NCBI GenBank assembly: GCA_030050125.1
Contig: JASIJN010000070.1
Span: 1 to 14,045 of the forward strand
DNA from: Streptosporangiaceae bacterium
Lineage (GTDB): Bacteria > Actinomycetota > Actinomycetes > Streptosporangiales > Streptosporangiaceae
Reading direction: 5' to 3'
Length of the DNA stretch: 14,045 bases
Under the pieces are notes generated by a model. The model made no database searches. It was not told the DNA's origin and saw nothing but the letters and a program-made list of their open reading frames with translations. Numbering within the stretch: position 1 is the stretch's first letter; each line of letters starts with the position of its first letter. The translations under genes were made by a program, and so were the position numbers. Positions 1-9,302 of the stretch are shown here, one piece after another.

Positions 1-501
1 CGCGAAGAGCTCGGCGGGCTCCGGCAGCCGCCCCGGCCCGGTGTCCGGGCCGGTGAGCCGCCCGGCGGCGGGCTCGAGCACGACCGCGCCCCGCTCCCGC
101 AGCACCGACACGTTGGCCTGGGTAGCCGGATGCTGCCACATCTCCGTGTGCATGGCCGGAGCGAACACGACCGGGCAGCGCGCGGTCAGCAGCACCGCGG
201 TGAGGAGGTCGTCGGACAGGCCAGCGGCCGCGCGGGCCAGCAGGTCGGCCGTGGCCGACGCGACGAAGACCAGGTCGGCCGTCTGGCCCAGCCTGACGTG
301 CGGGACGTCGTGCACGTTCTCCCAGACGCCTGACGAAACGGGCTCGCCGGAGAGCGCGGCCCAGGTCGCCTCGCCGACGAAACGCAGAGCGTCTGGCGTG
401 GGAACGACCCGGACCCGGTGCCCGGACTCGGTCAGCAGCCGCAACAGCTCGCAGGACTTGTAGGCGGCAATGCCGGCGCCAACCCCCAGGACGATGCCCA
501 T
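1..501 (-). CDS. coaBC: CoaBC, phosphopantothenoylcysteine decarboxylase/synthetase (N-terminal part, cut by window edge)
   Basis: Bifunctional coenzyme A biosynthesis flavoprotein. The N-terminal CoaC domain decarboxylates 4'-phosphopantothenoylcysteine using FMN, and the C-terminal CoaB ligase lies outside the window. The 167 visible residues start MGIVLGVGAGIAAYK, the FMN-binding start of the HFCD flavoprotein family. Residues 65-70 (DVPHVR) carry the conserved catalytic His (H68). Residues 82-90 (SATADLLAR) and PAMHTEMW (115-122) are family motifs. Actinobacterial CoaBC normally has His where E. coli has Asn in the PAMN motif, as here. Oddity: the usual APATA motif reads ASATA, with Ser82 replacing Pro. 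The ATG at 501 is preceded by GGTGG about 6 nt upstream. It lies 41 nt downstream of rpoZ on the same strand, the normal actinobacterial order rpoZ-coaBC. Family assignment is secure; the ligase half is unseen. Confidence 0.95.
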   Translation of the reverse strand, partial: MGIVLGVGAGIAAYKSCELLRLLTESGHRVRVVPTPDALRFVGEATWAALSGEPVSSGVWENVHDVPHVRLGQTADLVFVASATADLLARAAAGLSDDLLTAVLLTARCPVVFAPAMHTEMWQHPATQANVSVLRERGAVVLEPAAGRLTGPDTGPGRLPEPAELFA

Positions 502-542
502 CGGCCCACCTGCCCGCCGCGGCGGCTAGGCGGCGCTGGCCG

Positions 543-803
543 TCAGGATTCCGCCTCTTCGGCGCTGACCAGGCCCTCGCTGATCTCGCGCAGCGCGATG
601 GACAGCGGCTTCTCCTGGACGCGGGTCTCCACCAGCGGGCCCACGTACTCCAGCAGGCCCTCGCTGAGCTGAGCGTAGTAAGCGTTGATCTGCCTCGCCC
701 GCTTCGACGCCATGATGACGAGGCCGTACTTGCTGTCCACCACATCGAGCAGATCGTCGATCGGCGGGTTGATGATGCCTTCCACGGCCGGTGTCCCTGC
801 CAC
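543..803 (-). CDS. rpoZ: RpoZ, RNA polymerase omega subunit
   Basis: Small subunit that helps fold and assemble the beta' subunit of RNA polymerase. The 86-residue product has the omega core: [10 protein letters not shown] at 11-20, then [20 protein letters not shown] at 24-43, where the SKR-A-R-Q-I pattern is diagnostic. [23 protein letters not shown] (52-74) is the actinobacterial omega continuation. The reading frame stays open upstream into the tandem repeats, but the family begins a few residues before EGIINPP. I therefore choose the GTG at 803, which has GGGAAGG about 7 nt in front. The upstream 620 bp hold no gmk, which normally precedes rpoZ. Its own promoter must therefore lie in that repeat-rich stretch, or the gene is read through from mihF. 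Confidence 0.93.
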   Translation of the reverse strand: MAGTPAVEGIINPPIDDLLDVVDSKYGLVIMASKRARQINAYYAQLSEGLLEYVGPLVETRVQEKPLSIALREISEGLVSAEEAES

Positions 804-831
804 CTTGTGCCCTTCCCGTGCGTGCAGATGC

Positions 832-924
832 GGCCCTAGGGGACAATCCCCTGGGCCCCCGCCGCGGAGCAAGCTCCGCGCAGAAGTAGACGGCGGCCCG
901 ACGGGCCAGCCTGGGTACCAGGCT
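832..924. repeat. Three consecutive inverted repeats upstream of rpoZ
   Basis: Seen directly. Arms 832-843 and 847-857 form GGCCC-(T bulge)-AGGGGA / TCCCCT-GGGCC with a CAA loop, 11 pairs in total. Arms 863-870 and 873-880 are the perfect 8-bp CGCGGAGC/GCTCCGCG around AA. Arms 908-914 and 918-924 are AGCCTGG/CCAGGCT around GTA. The first lies only 29 nt from the rpoZ start codon, so in an mRNA it would sit in the rpoZ leader. None is followed by a T-run on the minus strand, so classical Rho-independent termination is not supported. Confidence 0.75.
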
Positions 925-960
925 ACCAGGCGGCGACAAGTAGCCGGCCATCGCGGAGGC

Positions 961-1169
961 AGGCCCTCGAACTCGCGAAGGCGGCCCCTCGAACCCGGGC
1001 CCCGGCCGCTTCTCGAACGGGCCCCGGCCGCTTCTCGAACCCCGGCCCCGGCCGCTTCTCGAACGGGCCCCGGCCGGTCGTCGAACCCGGGCCCCGGCCG
1101 CTTCTCGAACCCGGGCCCCGGCCGCTTCTCGAACGGGCCCCGGCCGGTCCTCGAACCCCGGCCCCGGCC
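961..1169. repeat. GC-rich tandem array, seven 22/24-bp units plus two decayed units
   Basis: Units: 1008-1029 (22), 1030-1053 (24), 1054-1075 (22), 1076-1099 (24), 1100-1123 (24), 1124-1145 (22), 1146-1169 (24). Each has the core TCGAAC and ends in GGCCCCGGCC. The three 22-bp units are identical. The 24-bp units vary at their start (GCTTC, GGTCG or GGTCC) and in the C/G run after the core. Units 3-4 and 6-7 form a 46-bp higher-order pair. A degenerate copy occupies 981-1007 and a remnant core 961-980. Units abut with no spacers, so this is not CRISPR. The 22/24 alternation breaks every reading frame, so it does not encode a repeat protein. Confidence 0.92.
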
Positions 1170-1204
1170 GATGAGATTGCATATTAGGGGACCCGCCATT
1201 CGCC

Positions 1205-1366
1205 GCCGAACATCGGCTGAATTTGGCGCCCGCTAACGATGTGATATTCGCGACACTAGGTCGCGCCTTCTGCGATGCCGCGGTGCCGGGGGCACCACGG
1301 CGCTCTTTCGATGCACAGGGGCCGGGGCGTTCACCGAGCAGGGCCACGACGTGGCCGCGATCGGTG
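1205..1366. repeat. Cluster of inverted repeats downstream of mihF
   Basis: Seen directly: GCCGA-ACA-TCGGC (1205-1217); CGCGAC-ACTAG-GTCGCG (1249-1265); CCG-c-GGTGCC-GGG-GGCACC-a-CGG (1278-1300, one mismatch); and a nested structure with outer CACCGA/TCGGTG (1332-1337/1361-1366) enclosing GGCCAC-GAC-GTGGCC (1342-1356). There is no open reading frame of recognised function. Density of this kind suggests either a structured transcript or decayed mobile or palindromic elements. I cannot tell which. Confidence 0.65.
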
Positions 1367-1409
1367 CAGAGATCGGCCATGGACCTGCGTCCCCGCCCCG
1401 GCCCTGCTA

Positions 1410-1426
1410 TGACCGGCGTTCGGTCA
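1410..1426 (-). terminator. Hairpin overlapping the mihF stop codon
   Basis: Arms TGACCG/CGGTCA around a 5-nt loop, with the TGA stop of mihF (1426-1424) inside the first arm. There is no following U-tract, so it is a weak candidate terminator or 3'-end stabiliser. Confidence 0.3.
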
Positions 1427-1747
1427 GATCTCCCCGCCTCGGAACTCGTGCTCGAGTGCCGTCCGCTGATTGGCGCCGAGGCCGCGAACGCGCCGCGACT
1501 CTGCTATGCCCAGCTTCTCCATGATCTGCTTGGCGCGGACCTTGCCGACGCCGGGCATCGACTCCAGCAGGGCTGACACCTTCATCTTCCCGACGACGTC
1601 ATCGGTCTGGCCCTCTTTGAGGACTTGCGGCAGTGTGGTGGCACCGTGCTTCAGGCGGTTTTTTACATCGGCCCGCTCTTTACGGGCCTTCGCAGCCTTC
1701 TCCAGCGCTGCCGTGCGCTGCTCGGGGGTTAGTGGAGGAAGAGCCAC
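1424..1747 (-). CDS. mihF: MihF, actinobacterial integration host factor (sIHF/mIHF)
   Basis: Nucleoid-associated DNA-binding protein of Actinobacteria, unrelated to proteobacterial IHF. It bends and compacts DNA and supports phage integration. The 107-residue product has the family layout: a charged N-terminal helix (LTPEQRTAALEKAAKARKER, 6-25), VKNRLKHG (28-35), GKMKVSALLESMPGVGK (53-69) and VRAKQIMEKLGI (70-81). The helix-turn-helix-like core holds the MPGVGK hairpin that contacts DNA, followed by ESRRVRGLGANQ (83-94). The GTG at 1747 has GAGGTGA at 1760-1754, 6 nt upstream. It is separated from pyrF by 263 bp that include its probable promoter. In relatives gmk follows directly; here the repeat region follows. 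Confidence 0.95.
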   Translation of the reverse strand: MALPPLTPEQRTAALEKAAKARKERADVKNRLKHGATTLPQVLKEGQTDDVVGKMKVSALLESMPGVGKVRAKQIMEKLGIAESRRVRGLGANQRTALEHEFRGGEI

Positions 1748-1835
1748 TCGTGGTCACCTCAGGTTTCGTATCGAAAAACTCACTCCGCGTGGGAAAACTA
1801 GCGAGTTCGGCTCGAAACGGCAACGCGAACCCCCG

Positions 1836-1851
1836 TTTGTGGCGTCACAAA
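1836..1851. promoter_or_regulatory. Palindromic operator candidate in the mihF leader
   Basis: TTTGTG-GCGT-CACAAA: perfect 6-bp arms around 4 bp, about 85 bp upstream of the mihF start in an unusually AT-rich stretch. This resembles an operator for a dimeric regulator. The spacing is wrong for the CRP consensus (TGTGA-N6-TCACA). The regulator is unknown. Confidence 0.4.
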
Positions 1852-1871
1852 TTAACCATTATTACTGGCTG

Positions 1872-1899
1872 AACATGATTGGGTACTGACAGTAGTCAA
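1872..1899 (-). promoter_or_regulatory. Candidate mihF promoter
   Basis: On the minus strand TTGACT (1899-1894) is followed 16 nt later by CATGTT (1877-1872). A second TTGACT lies at 1911-1906. The surrounding 1750-1920 is conspicuously AT-richer than the flanking genes, as expected for a promoter with a leader of about 120 nt. The -10 is imperfect, so the exact hexamers are uncertain. Confidence 0.35.
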
Positions 1900-1974
1900 A
1901 CATCTAGTCAATTTCATGATCTCGCAGGTTCTGGGGGGTTACCGCCGGTAGCGGCCGGGCTGGTTGCCCAGGGC

Positions 1975-1993
1975 GGTCGCGGGGCCCGCGGCC
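1975..1993 (-). terminator. Candidate pyrF terminator hairpin
   Basis: Stem GGCCGCGG / CCGCGACC (8 pairs, one G-U) with a GCC loop on the minus strand, beginning 17 nt after the pyrF stop. There is no U-tract. It probably ends or stabilises the pyr operon mRNA, since a separate mihF promoter appears just downstream. Confidence 0.4.
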
Positions 1994-2010
1994 CGAATAA
2001 GGCCTTAAAT

Positions 2011-2724
2011 TCAGGGCGCCGCCAGGGCGGCCTTGCGCAGCGAGGCGCCGATCGCGGCCGCCGCGGCACCGGGGTCCGCGGCGCCGGTGATCGGCCGGCC
2101 GATGACCAGCAGGTCGGCGCCCGCCCGCAGCGCTTCCTCAGGGGTGGCCACCCGGGCCTGATCGTTCGCGTCCGACCCGGCCGGGCGCACGCCCGGGGTG
2201 ACGAGCATGATGCCGGGCCCGACCTCGGCTCGCACGGCCGCCACCTCGCGCGGGGAGCAGACCAGCCCGCGCGCGCCTGCCTCCACGGCCAGCACGGCCA
2301 GCCGTCGCACGGCGTCGCTGACCGGCCCGGCCAGCCCGATCCGCTCGAGATCGGGGTCGCCGAGCGAGGTGAGCACGGTGACCGCGACGATCCGGGCGTC
2401 CGGGACCGCCTCCACCGCGGCGCGCACCGCACCCGGCCCGCCGACCGCGTGCACGGTGAGCAGGTCGGGCCGCAGCCTGGCCACGGAACGGGCCGCCCCG
2501 GCCACCGTGGCCGGAATGTCGTTCAGCTTCAGGTCGAGGAACACCTGGACGCCGCTGCCGCCGCGCACCGAGGCCACCGACTCGGGCCCGTACCGCAGGT
2601 ACAGCTCGAGCCCGATCTTGACCGTGGTCACATGCGGGGTGACCAGGCCGGCCCACCTGGCCGCAGTGTCCAGGTTCGGCGCGTCGAGCGCGACGGCGAT
2701 CGGCGCGGGATAGGTCACGGTCAC
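2011..2724 (-). CDS. pyrF: PyrF, orotidine 5'-phosphate decarboxylase (type 1)
   Basis: Converts OMP to UMP, the last step of de novo pyrimidine synthesis. The 237-residue product is a TIM barrel of usual type-1 length. D14 in VALDAP and K36 in VKIG lie at the active site. The charged catalytic network is D64-L-K66-L-N-D69-I in [13 protein letters not shown]. The C-terminal phosphate-gripping segment reads [16 protein letters not shown], then [12 protein letters not shown]. From memory, Streptomyces and Mycobacterium use the longer type-2 PyrF (about 280 residues), so the short form is a taxon-informative difference. I chose the GTG at 2724: it forms a GTGA overlap with the 18-codon ORF upstream and gives the expected N-terminus before [11 protein letters not shown] second GTG at 2718 is possible. 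The SD is weak (GGGGG, 2736-2732). Confidence 0.95.
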   Translation of the reverse strand: MTVTYPAPIAVALDAPNLDTAARWAGLVTPHVTTVKIGLELYLRYGPESVASVRGGSGVQVFLDLKLNDIPATVAGAARSVARLRPDLLTVHAVGGPGAVRAAVEAVPDARIVAVTVLTSLGDPDLERIGLAGPVSDAVRRLAVLAVEAGARGLVCSPREVAAVRAEVGPGIMLVTPGVRPAGSDANDQARVATPEEALRAGADLLVIGRPITGAADPGAAAAAIGASLRKAALAAP

Positions 2725-2777
2725 GGCGTTGCCCCCGTTCGCCTTCGGGGTGTCCTAAGGCCTTCGAGCCCGCTCAT
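2721..2777 (-). CDS. 18-codon leader ORF coupled to pyrF
   Basis: Between pyrD and pyrF the minus strand has AGGAGGAG (2786-2779), then ATG (2777). An 18-codon frame follows ([18 protein letters not shown]) whose TGA (2723-2721) overlaps the pyrF GTG as GTGA. This is the same 4-nt junction that joins the other genes of this operon. The SD is the strongest in the interval, although its core is only 3 nt from the ATG, which is short. Inside the ORF, CCCCG (2750-2746) can pair with CGGGG (2737-2733), the G-run that would be the pyrF SD. Translating the ORF would then expose the pyrF start. The peptide resembles nothing I know. Its role as a coupling leader is inferred from layout; it could also be chance. 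Confidence 0.5.
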   Translation of the reverse strand: MSGLEGLRTPRRRTGATP

Positions 2778-2798
2778 ACTCCTCCTACAGCAGGTTGC

Positions 2799-3764
2799 CT
2801 ATGGCATGGTTCCAGTCAGCCTCCGGCGCACCGCCGACCGCGGCTCGTGCGCCAGCCCGACCGCGTCGGACACGCGCTCCACGCCGCGCCGCGCCAGCTC
2901 CTCCTCCAGCTCGCGGACGATGCGGATGCACGCCGACGGGTCGTGAAAGATCGCCGTTCCGACGCTGACCAGCGACGCTCCGGCCAGGATCAGCTCGAGG
3001 GCGTCCTTCCCGCTCCGCACCCCGCCCATGCCGATGATCGGGACGTCGGGCAGCGCCTCGCGGACCTGCCAGATGCAGCGCACGGCGACCGGCCGGATGG
3101 CCGGGCCGGACAGCCCGCCTGTCGTCCCGGCCAGCACCGGGCGCATCGTGTCCAGGTCGATGGCCATGCCCAGCAGGGTGTTGATCAGCGACAGCCCGTC
3201 CGCGCCCGCGGCCACGCAGGCCCGGGCGATCTCGACGATGTCGGTGACGTCGGGCGACAGCTTGGCGAAGACCGGGATGTCGTACCTGGCCCGGCGGCGC
3301 ACCGCGTCAACGACCGCGCCCGAGGCGCCCGGGTCGCAGGCGAACACCTGACCCCGGTGCTCAACGTTCGGGCACGAGATGTTGACCTCGATCGCCGTGA
3401 CCCCGGCCGCGTCGGACAGCCGCGCGGCCAGTTCGGCGAATTCGTCGACGGTCCCGCCGGCGATGGAGACCACGGCCCGGGCGCCCCTGGACAGCAGCCA
3501 GGGCAGGTCCCGCTGCAGGAACGCGTCGATGCCAGGGCCCTGCAGCCCGATCGAGTTGAGCATGCCGCTCGGGGTCTCCGCCATCCGGGGCGTCGGCCGG
3601 CCCGCCCGCGGCGCCAGCATCACCGACTTGGTGACCACGGCGCCGATCCTGGAGACGTCGAGAAACTGGGCCAGCTCGCGTCCTGAGCTCGCGCAGCCCG
3701 ACGCGGTCAGTATCGGGTTCGGCAGCTCCGCCTGGCCCAGCCGGGCCCGCAGGTCAGTCGGCAT
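2799..3764 (-). CDS. pyrD: PyrD, dihydroorotate dehydrogenase catalytic subunit (class 1B)
   Basis: FMN enzyme oxidising dihydroorotate to orotate. The 321-residue barrel begins with the class-1 segment NPILTASGC (16-24). It has VTKSVML (44-50) for FMN binding and TPSGMLNSIGLQGPG (64-78). VNISCPN places Cys131 as the catalytic base, where class-2 enzymes have Ser. NTLLGMAID (195-203), GGLSGPAI and GMGGVRSGKDA complete the substrate and FMN-phosphate sites. Class 1B rather than 1A is shown by the adjacent pyrK, which supplies the NAD-linked electron-transfer subunit. The enzyme is therefore cytosolic and NAD+-dependent, not quinone-linked. The ATG at 3764 lies inside the end of pyrK (11-nt overlap). 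The stop is TAG at 2799-2801, 21 nt before the leader ORF that precedes pyrF. Confidence 0.96.
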   Translation of the reverse strand: MPTDLRARLGQAELPNPILTASGCASSGRELAQFLDVSRIGAVVTKSVMLAPRAGRPTPRMAETPSGMLNSIGLQGPGIDAFLQRDLPWLLSRGARAVVSIAGGTVDEFAELAARLSDAAGVTAIEVNISCPNVEHRGQVFACDPGASGAVVDAVRRRARYDIPVFAKLSPDVTDIVEIARACVAAGADGLSLINTLLGMAIDLDTMRPVLAGTTGGLSGPAIRPVAVRCIWQVREALPDVPIIGMGGVRSGKDALELILAGASLVSVGTAIFHDPSACIRIVRELEEELARRGVERVSDAVGLAHEPRSAVRRRLTGTMP

Positions 3765-4700
3765 CGGCGGGCTTTCCGGCCTGCGGGGCGCCCGCGCGCA
3801 CCGCCGACAGCCCGGCGGCGCGCCGCGACCTCGGCTCCCAGCCCGGGGCGCCGAACGCGTCGAACGGGATCGTGCCCACGTCGTCCCAGCGGACCTGCTC
3901 GCCGCGGAACACCGGGCCGTCCACGCACGACCGGACCATCCGGGTGATCCCGTCGGTCCCGGTTACCGGCAGCACGCAGGTCATGCAGACCCCGATGCCG
4001 CAGGCCATCAGCTCCTCCACGGCCACCTGCACCGGTATGTCGTAGCGCCGGGCCAGCGACGTCACGTGCCGCAGCATCGGCATCGGCCCGCAGGCGTAGA
4101 TGGCGTCGGTCCTGGCCTCGTGGATGACCTGGCCCATCATGTCGGTGACGACGCCGCGCGCCCCCAGCGACCCGTCCTCGGTGGTGATGGTGGCGGTACG
4201 CCCGGTGCGCCGCGCGGTCAGCGCGCCGAAGACCCGGTCGCCGGTGGCCGCGCCGAGCAGGAAGTCGACCGTGCAGCCGCGGTCCCGCAGCCTGGCCGCC
4301 AGGGAGAACAGCGGCGCGCTGCCGTAGCCGCCGCCGACCAGCAGGCAGGTCACCGGATCCCGGGGCACCGGGAACGGCCGGCCGAGCGGGCCGGTGATGT
4401 CGACGACGTCGCGGGAGCGGCGCTCGGCCAGCCACCGGGTCCCTGGCCCGTCCGCGGAGAACACGAACTCCACCGTGCCGCCGTGATCCGGCCGGACGTC
4501 GTGGATCGAGAACGACCGGCGCAGCAGCATCGACGTGGCCGGGCCGCCGACCGCCAGGGTCACGAACTGGCCGGGCCGGAAGCGCGCCGCGATGCCCGGC
4601 GCCACGACGGTCATCGCGTGGTAGGCGTCGACCCGCCGGACGGTCAGCACCGTCCCGCGCACCTGGACCGGGCCCGCCTCGGCCTCGCCGTCGCCGTGTG

Positions 4701-4704
<4 letters not shown>
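3754..4704 (-). CDS. pyrK: PyrK, dihydroorotate dehydrogenase electron-transfer subunit (FAD/2Fe-2S)
   Basis: Partner of PyrD1B that carries electrons from FMN through a 2Fe-2S cluster and FAD to NAD+. The 316-residue product has a ferredoxin-reductase FAD domain (about 15-112) with RRSFSIH at 62-68. A nucleotide-binding domain follows, with [12 protein letters not shown] (121-132) and YACGPMPML (203-211). The cluster ligands are Cys235, Cys240, Cys243 and Cys260 (C-x4-C-x2-C-x16-C), the PyrK pattern. The last 40 or so residues are a proline/alanine-rich tail, making it longer than typical PyrK (about 250-290). The ATG at 4704 overlaps the carB stop (ATGA), so translation is probably coupled. 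Confidence 0.95.
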
Positions 4705-8036
<3,332 letters not shown>

Positions 8037-8055
8037 GACGGCACCTTTCCTGCGT

Positions 8056-8093
8056 CCCTACCCCGTCCCCTCCGCCCACCGCCGCCCCACCCC
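8056..8093 (-). other. Six-run G-quadruplex motif in the carB leader
   Basis: On the minus (mRNA-sense) strand six runs of 3-4 G occur with spacers of 1-7 nt: runs at 8093-8090, 8088-8085, 8077-8075, 8070-8067, 8064-8061 and 8058-8056. The last ends 4 nt before AGGAAAGGTG, the carB SD region. The motif satisfies the usual G3+N1-7 rule with two spare runs. Whether it folds in the RNA is untested. Confidence 0.6.
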
Positions 8094-8109
8094 GGCTGCA
8101 CCGGATAAG

Positions 8110-8154
8110 AGCGGGGAGACTTTTCAGTCGTATTCCCTGAAAAGTCTCCCCGCT
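8110..8154 (-). terminator. 18-bp perfect hairpin between carA and carB (terminator or attenuator-like)
   Basis: AGCGGGGAGACTTTTCAG (8110-8127) is perfectly repeated inverted at 8137-8154 around a 9-nt loop. On the minus strand it begins 14 nt after the carA stop codon, the position of a transcription terminator. The downstream side reads CTCTTATCC, only a weak U-rich tail. It interrupts an otherwise tightly overlapping operon. It could lower carB expression, act as an attenuator or RNA processing site, or be a dispersed palindromic element that landed here. Confidence 0.75.
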
Positions 8155-8168
8155 GAGCGAAAGCGAGG

Positions 8169-9302
8169 TCACCGGGCACGCTCCATCAGGTCGCAGAACT
8201 CCCCGAACAGGCCGGCCGCGTCGTGCGTGCCGGGCGCGGCCTCGGGGTGGTACTGGACGCTGAAGGCCGGCGCGTCCAGCAGCCGCAGGCCCTCGACCAC
8301 GCCGTCGTTCAGGTTGACGTGGGTGACGGCGGCCGGGCCGAACGCGGTCTCGAACGCCTCGCCCGCCTCCGGCATCGCGACGGCGAACCCGTGATTGTGG
8401 CTGGTGATCTGGACCCGGCCGGTCCGCAGGTCCTGCACCGGCTGGTTGACGCCGCGGTGCCCGAACCGCAGCTTGTAGGTGCCCAGGCCGACCGCCCGGC
8501 CCATGACCTGGCTGCCCAGGCAGATCCCGAACACCGGGACCCCGGCGCCCAGCACCCCGCGCATGGCCTCGGCCACGTAGCCGATCGCGGCCGGGTCGCC
8601 AGGGCCGTTGGAGAAGAACACCCCGTCCGGCGCCGAGGCCAGGATCTGCGCGGCCGTGGTGGCGGCGGGCAGCACGGTGACCTCGCAGCCCAGGCGGGCC
8701 ATGGACCGGGGCGTGGCGGCCTTGATCCCGAGGTCGACGGCGGCCACGCGCCAGCGGACCGGCACCCCGTCGGGCGGGCTGACCACCAGCGCCCGGCCGG
8801 TCGAGACCTCGCGGACCAGGTCGGCCCCGGCCATCTGCGGGCTGTCGAGCACCCGGCTCCGCAGCCGCTGCGGGTCGTCCTCCCGGGTGCTGATCGCGGC
8901 CCGCATCGCGCCGCGCTCGCGCAGGTGCCTGGTCAGCGCCCGGGTGCCGGTGATCGCGATCCCGGTGACGTCCTGGTCCCGCAGCTCGTCTTCGAGGCCG
9001 CGGACGGCGCGCCAGTTCGAGTACACCCGCGCGGGCTCGCGGATCACGTAGCCGCTGACCCAGATCCGGCGGGACTCGGGGTCTTCGTCGTTCACGCCGG
9101 TGTTGCCGATGTGCGGCGCGGTCATCGCGACGATCTGCCGGCAGTAGGAGGGGTCGGTCAGCGTCTCCTGGTAGCCGGTCATGGCGGTGTTGAACACCAT
9201 CTCGCCGAACGTCTCGCCGTCCGCGCCGTAGGCCGTGCCCCGGAACGTCGTGCCGTCCTCGAGCACCAGCATGGCCGGAGCCGGCTTGCCGCCCCCGGTC
9301 AC
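8169..9302 (-). CDS. carA: CarA, carbamoyl phosphate synthetase small (glutaminase) subunit
   Basis: Hydrolyses glutamine and passes ammonia to CarB. The 377-residue product has the N-terminal CarA domain (LVLEDGTTFRGTAYG 12-26, EMVFNTAMTGYQE 34-46, GNTGVNDED 66-74) and a class-I glutamine amidotransferase domain from about 185. There SNGPGDP (231-237), VFGICLGSQ (257-265, nucleophile Cys261), KLRFGHRGVNQPV (277-289) and SHNHGFAV (301-308) are visible. The catalytic His352/Glu354 lie in QYHPEA. Oddity: Ser264 stands where the family motif GICLGHQ has His; the nucleophile and the triad are intact. The GTG at 9302 overlaps the pyrC stop (GTGA). The usual actinobacterial ORF between pyrC and carA (Rv1382/SCO1485-like) is absent. 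Confidence 0.97.
   Translation of the reverse strand: MTGGGKPAPAMLVLEDGTTFRGTAYGADGETFGEMVFNTAMTGYQETLTDPSYCRQIVAMTAPHIGNTGVNDEDPESRRIWVSGYVIREPARVYSNWRAVRGLEDELRDQDVTGIAITGTRALTRHLRERGAMRAAISTREDDPQRLRSRVLDSPQMAGADLVREVSTGRALVVSPPDGVPVRWRVAAVDLGIKAATPRSMARLGCEVTVLPAATTAAQILASAPDGVFFSNGPGDPAAIGYVAEAMRGVLGAGVPVFGICLGSQVMGRAVGLGTYKLRFGHRGVNQPVQDLRTGRVQITSHNHGFAVAMPEAGEAFETAFGPAAVTHVNLNDGVVEGLRLLDAPAFSVQYHPEAAPGTHDAAGLFGEFCDLMERAR

Larger units (their letters stand above)
804..1423. other. 620-bp gene-free, inverted-repeat-rich region where gmk is expected
   Basis: No frame here encodes a recognisable protein. I looked for the guanylate kinase P-loop and the rest of Gmk in the minus frames and found nothing. 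The stretch contains a GC-rich tandem array (listed separately). It also has many short inverted repeats with perfect or nearly perfect arms: 832-857, 863-880, 908-924, 1205-1217, 1249-1265, 1278-1300, 1332-1366 and 1410-1426. The last overlaps the mihF stop codon. A minus-strand TAATAT at 1186-1181 could be a -10 for rpoZ, but no good -35 accompanies it. The long minus-strand open frames running into rpoZ are by-products of low stop-codon density in GC-rich repeats. Confidence 0.7.

Noticed and set aside
1008..1169. CRISPR array
   Set aside because: Units abut with no unique spacers, and there are no cas genes.
1008..1169. tRNA T-arm-like GGTTCGAG on the minus strand of the repeats
   Set aside because: No acceptor, D or anticodon stems accompany it; the match comes from the repeat core.
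526..1380. Long minus-strand open frames (up to 284 codons) through the tandem repeats into rpoZ
   Set aside because: The 22/24-bp unit alternation shifts frame, so no peptide repeat is maintained. The frames reflect stop-poor GC-rich DNA, and rpoZ starts at 803.
1836..1851. CRP-type binding site
   Set aside because: The half-sites are separated by 4 bp rather than 6, and the TGTGA/TCACA form is not met.
1998..2764. TAAGGCCTT present on both sides of pyrF (1998-2006 and 2756-2764), as if a target duplication
   Set aside because: It is a 9-bp, nearly palindromic word with no other insertion hallmarks; chance is the simpler reading.
2721..2777. The short ORF as a frameshifted N-terminus of PyrF
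   Set aside because: Type-1 PyrF normally begins a few residues before [10 protein letters not shown], so no extension is missing; the GTGA overlap fits a separate ORF better.
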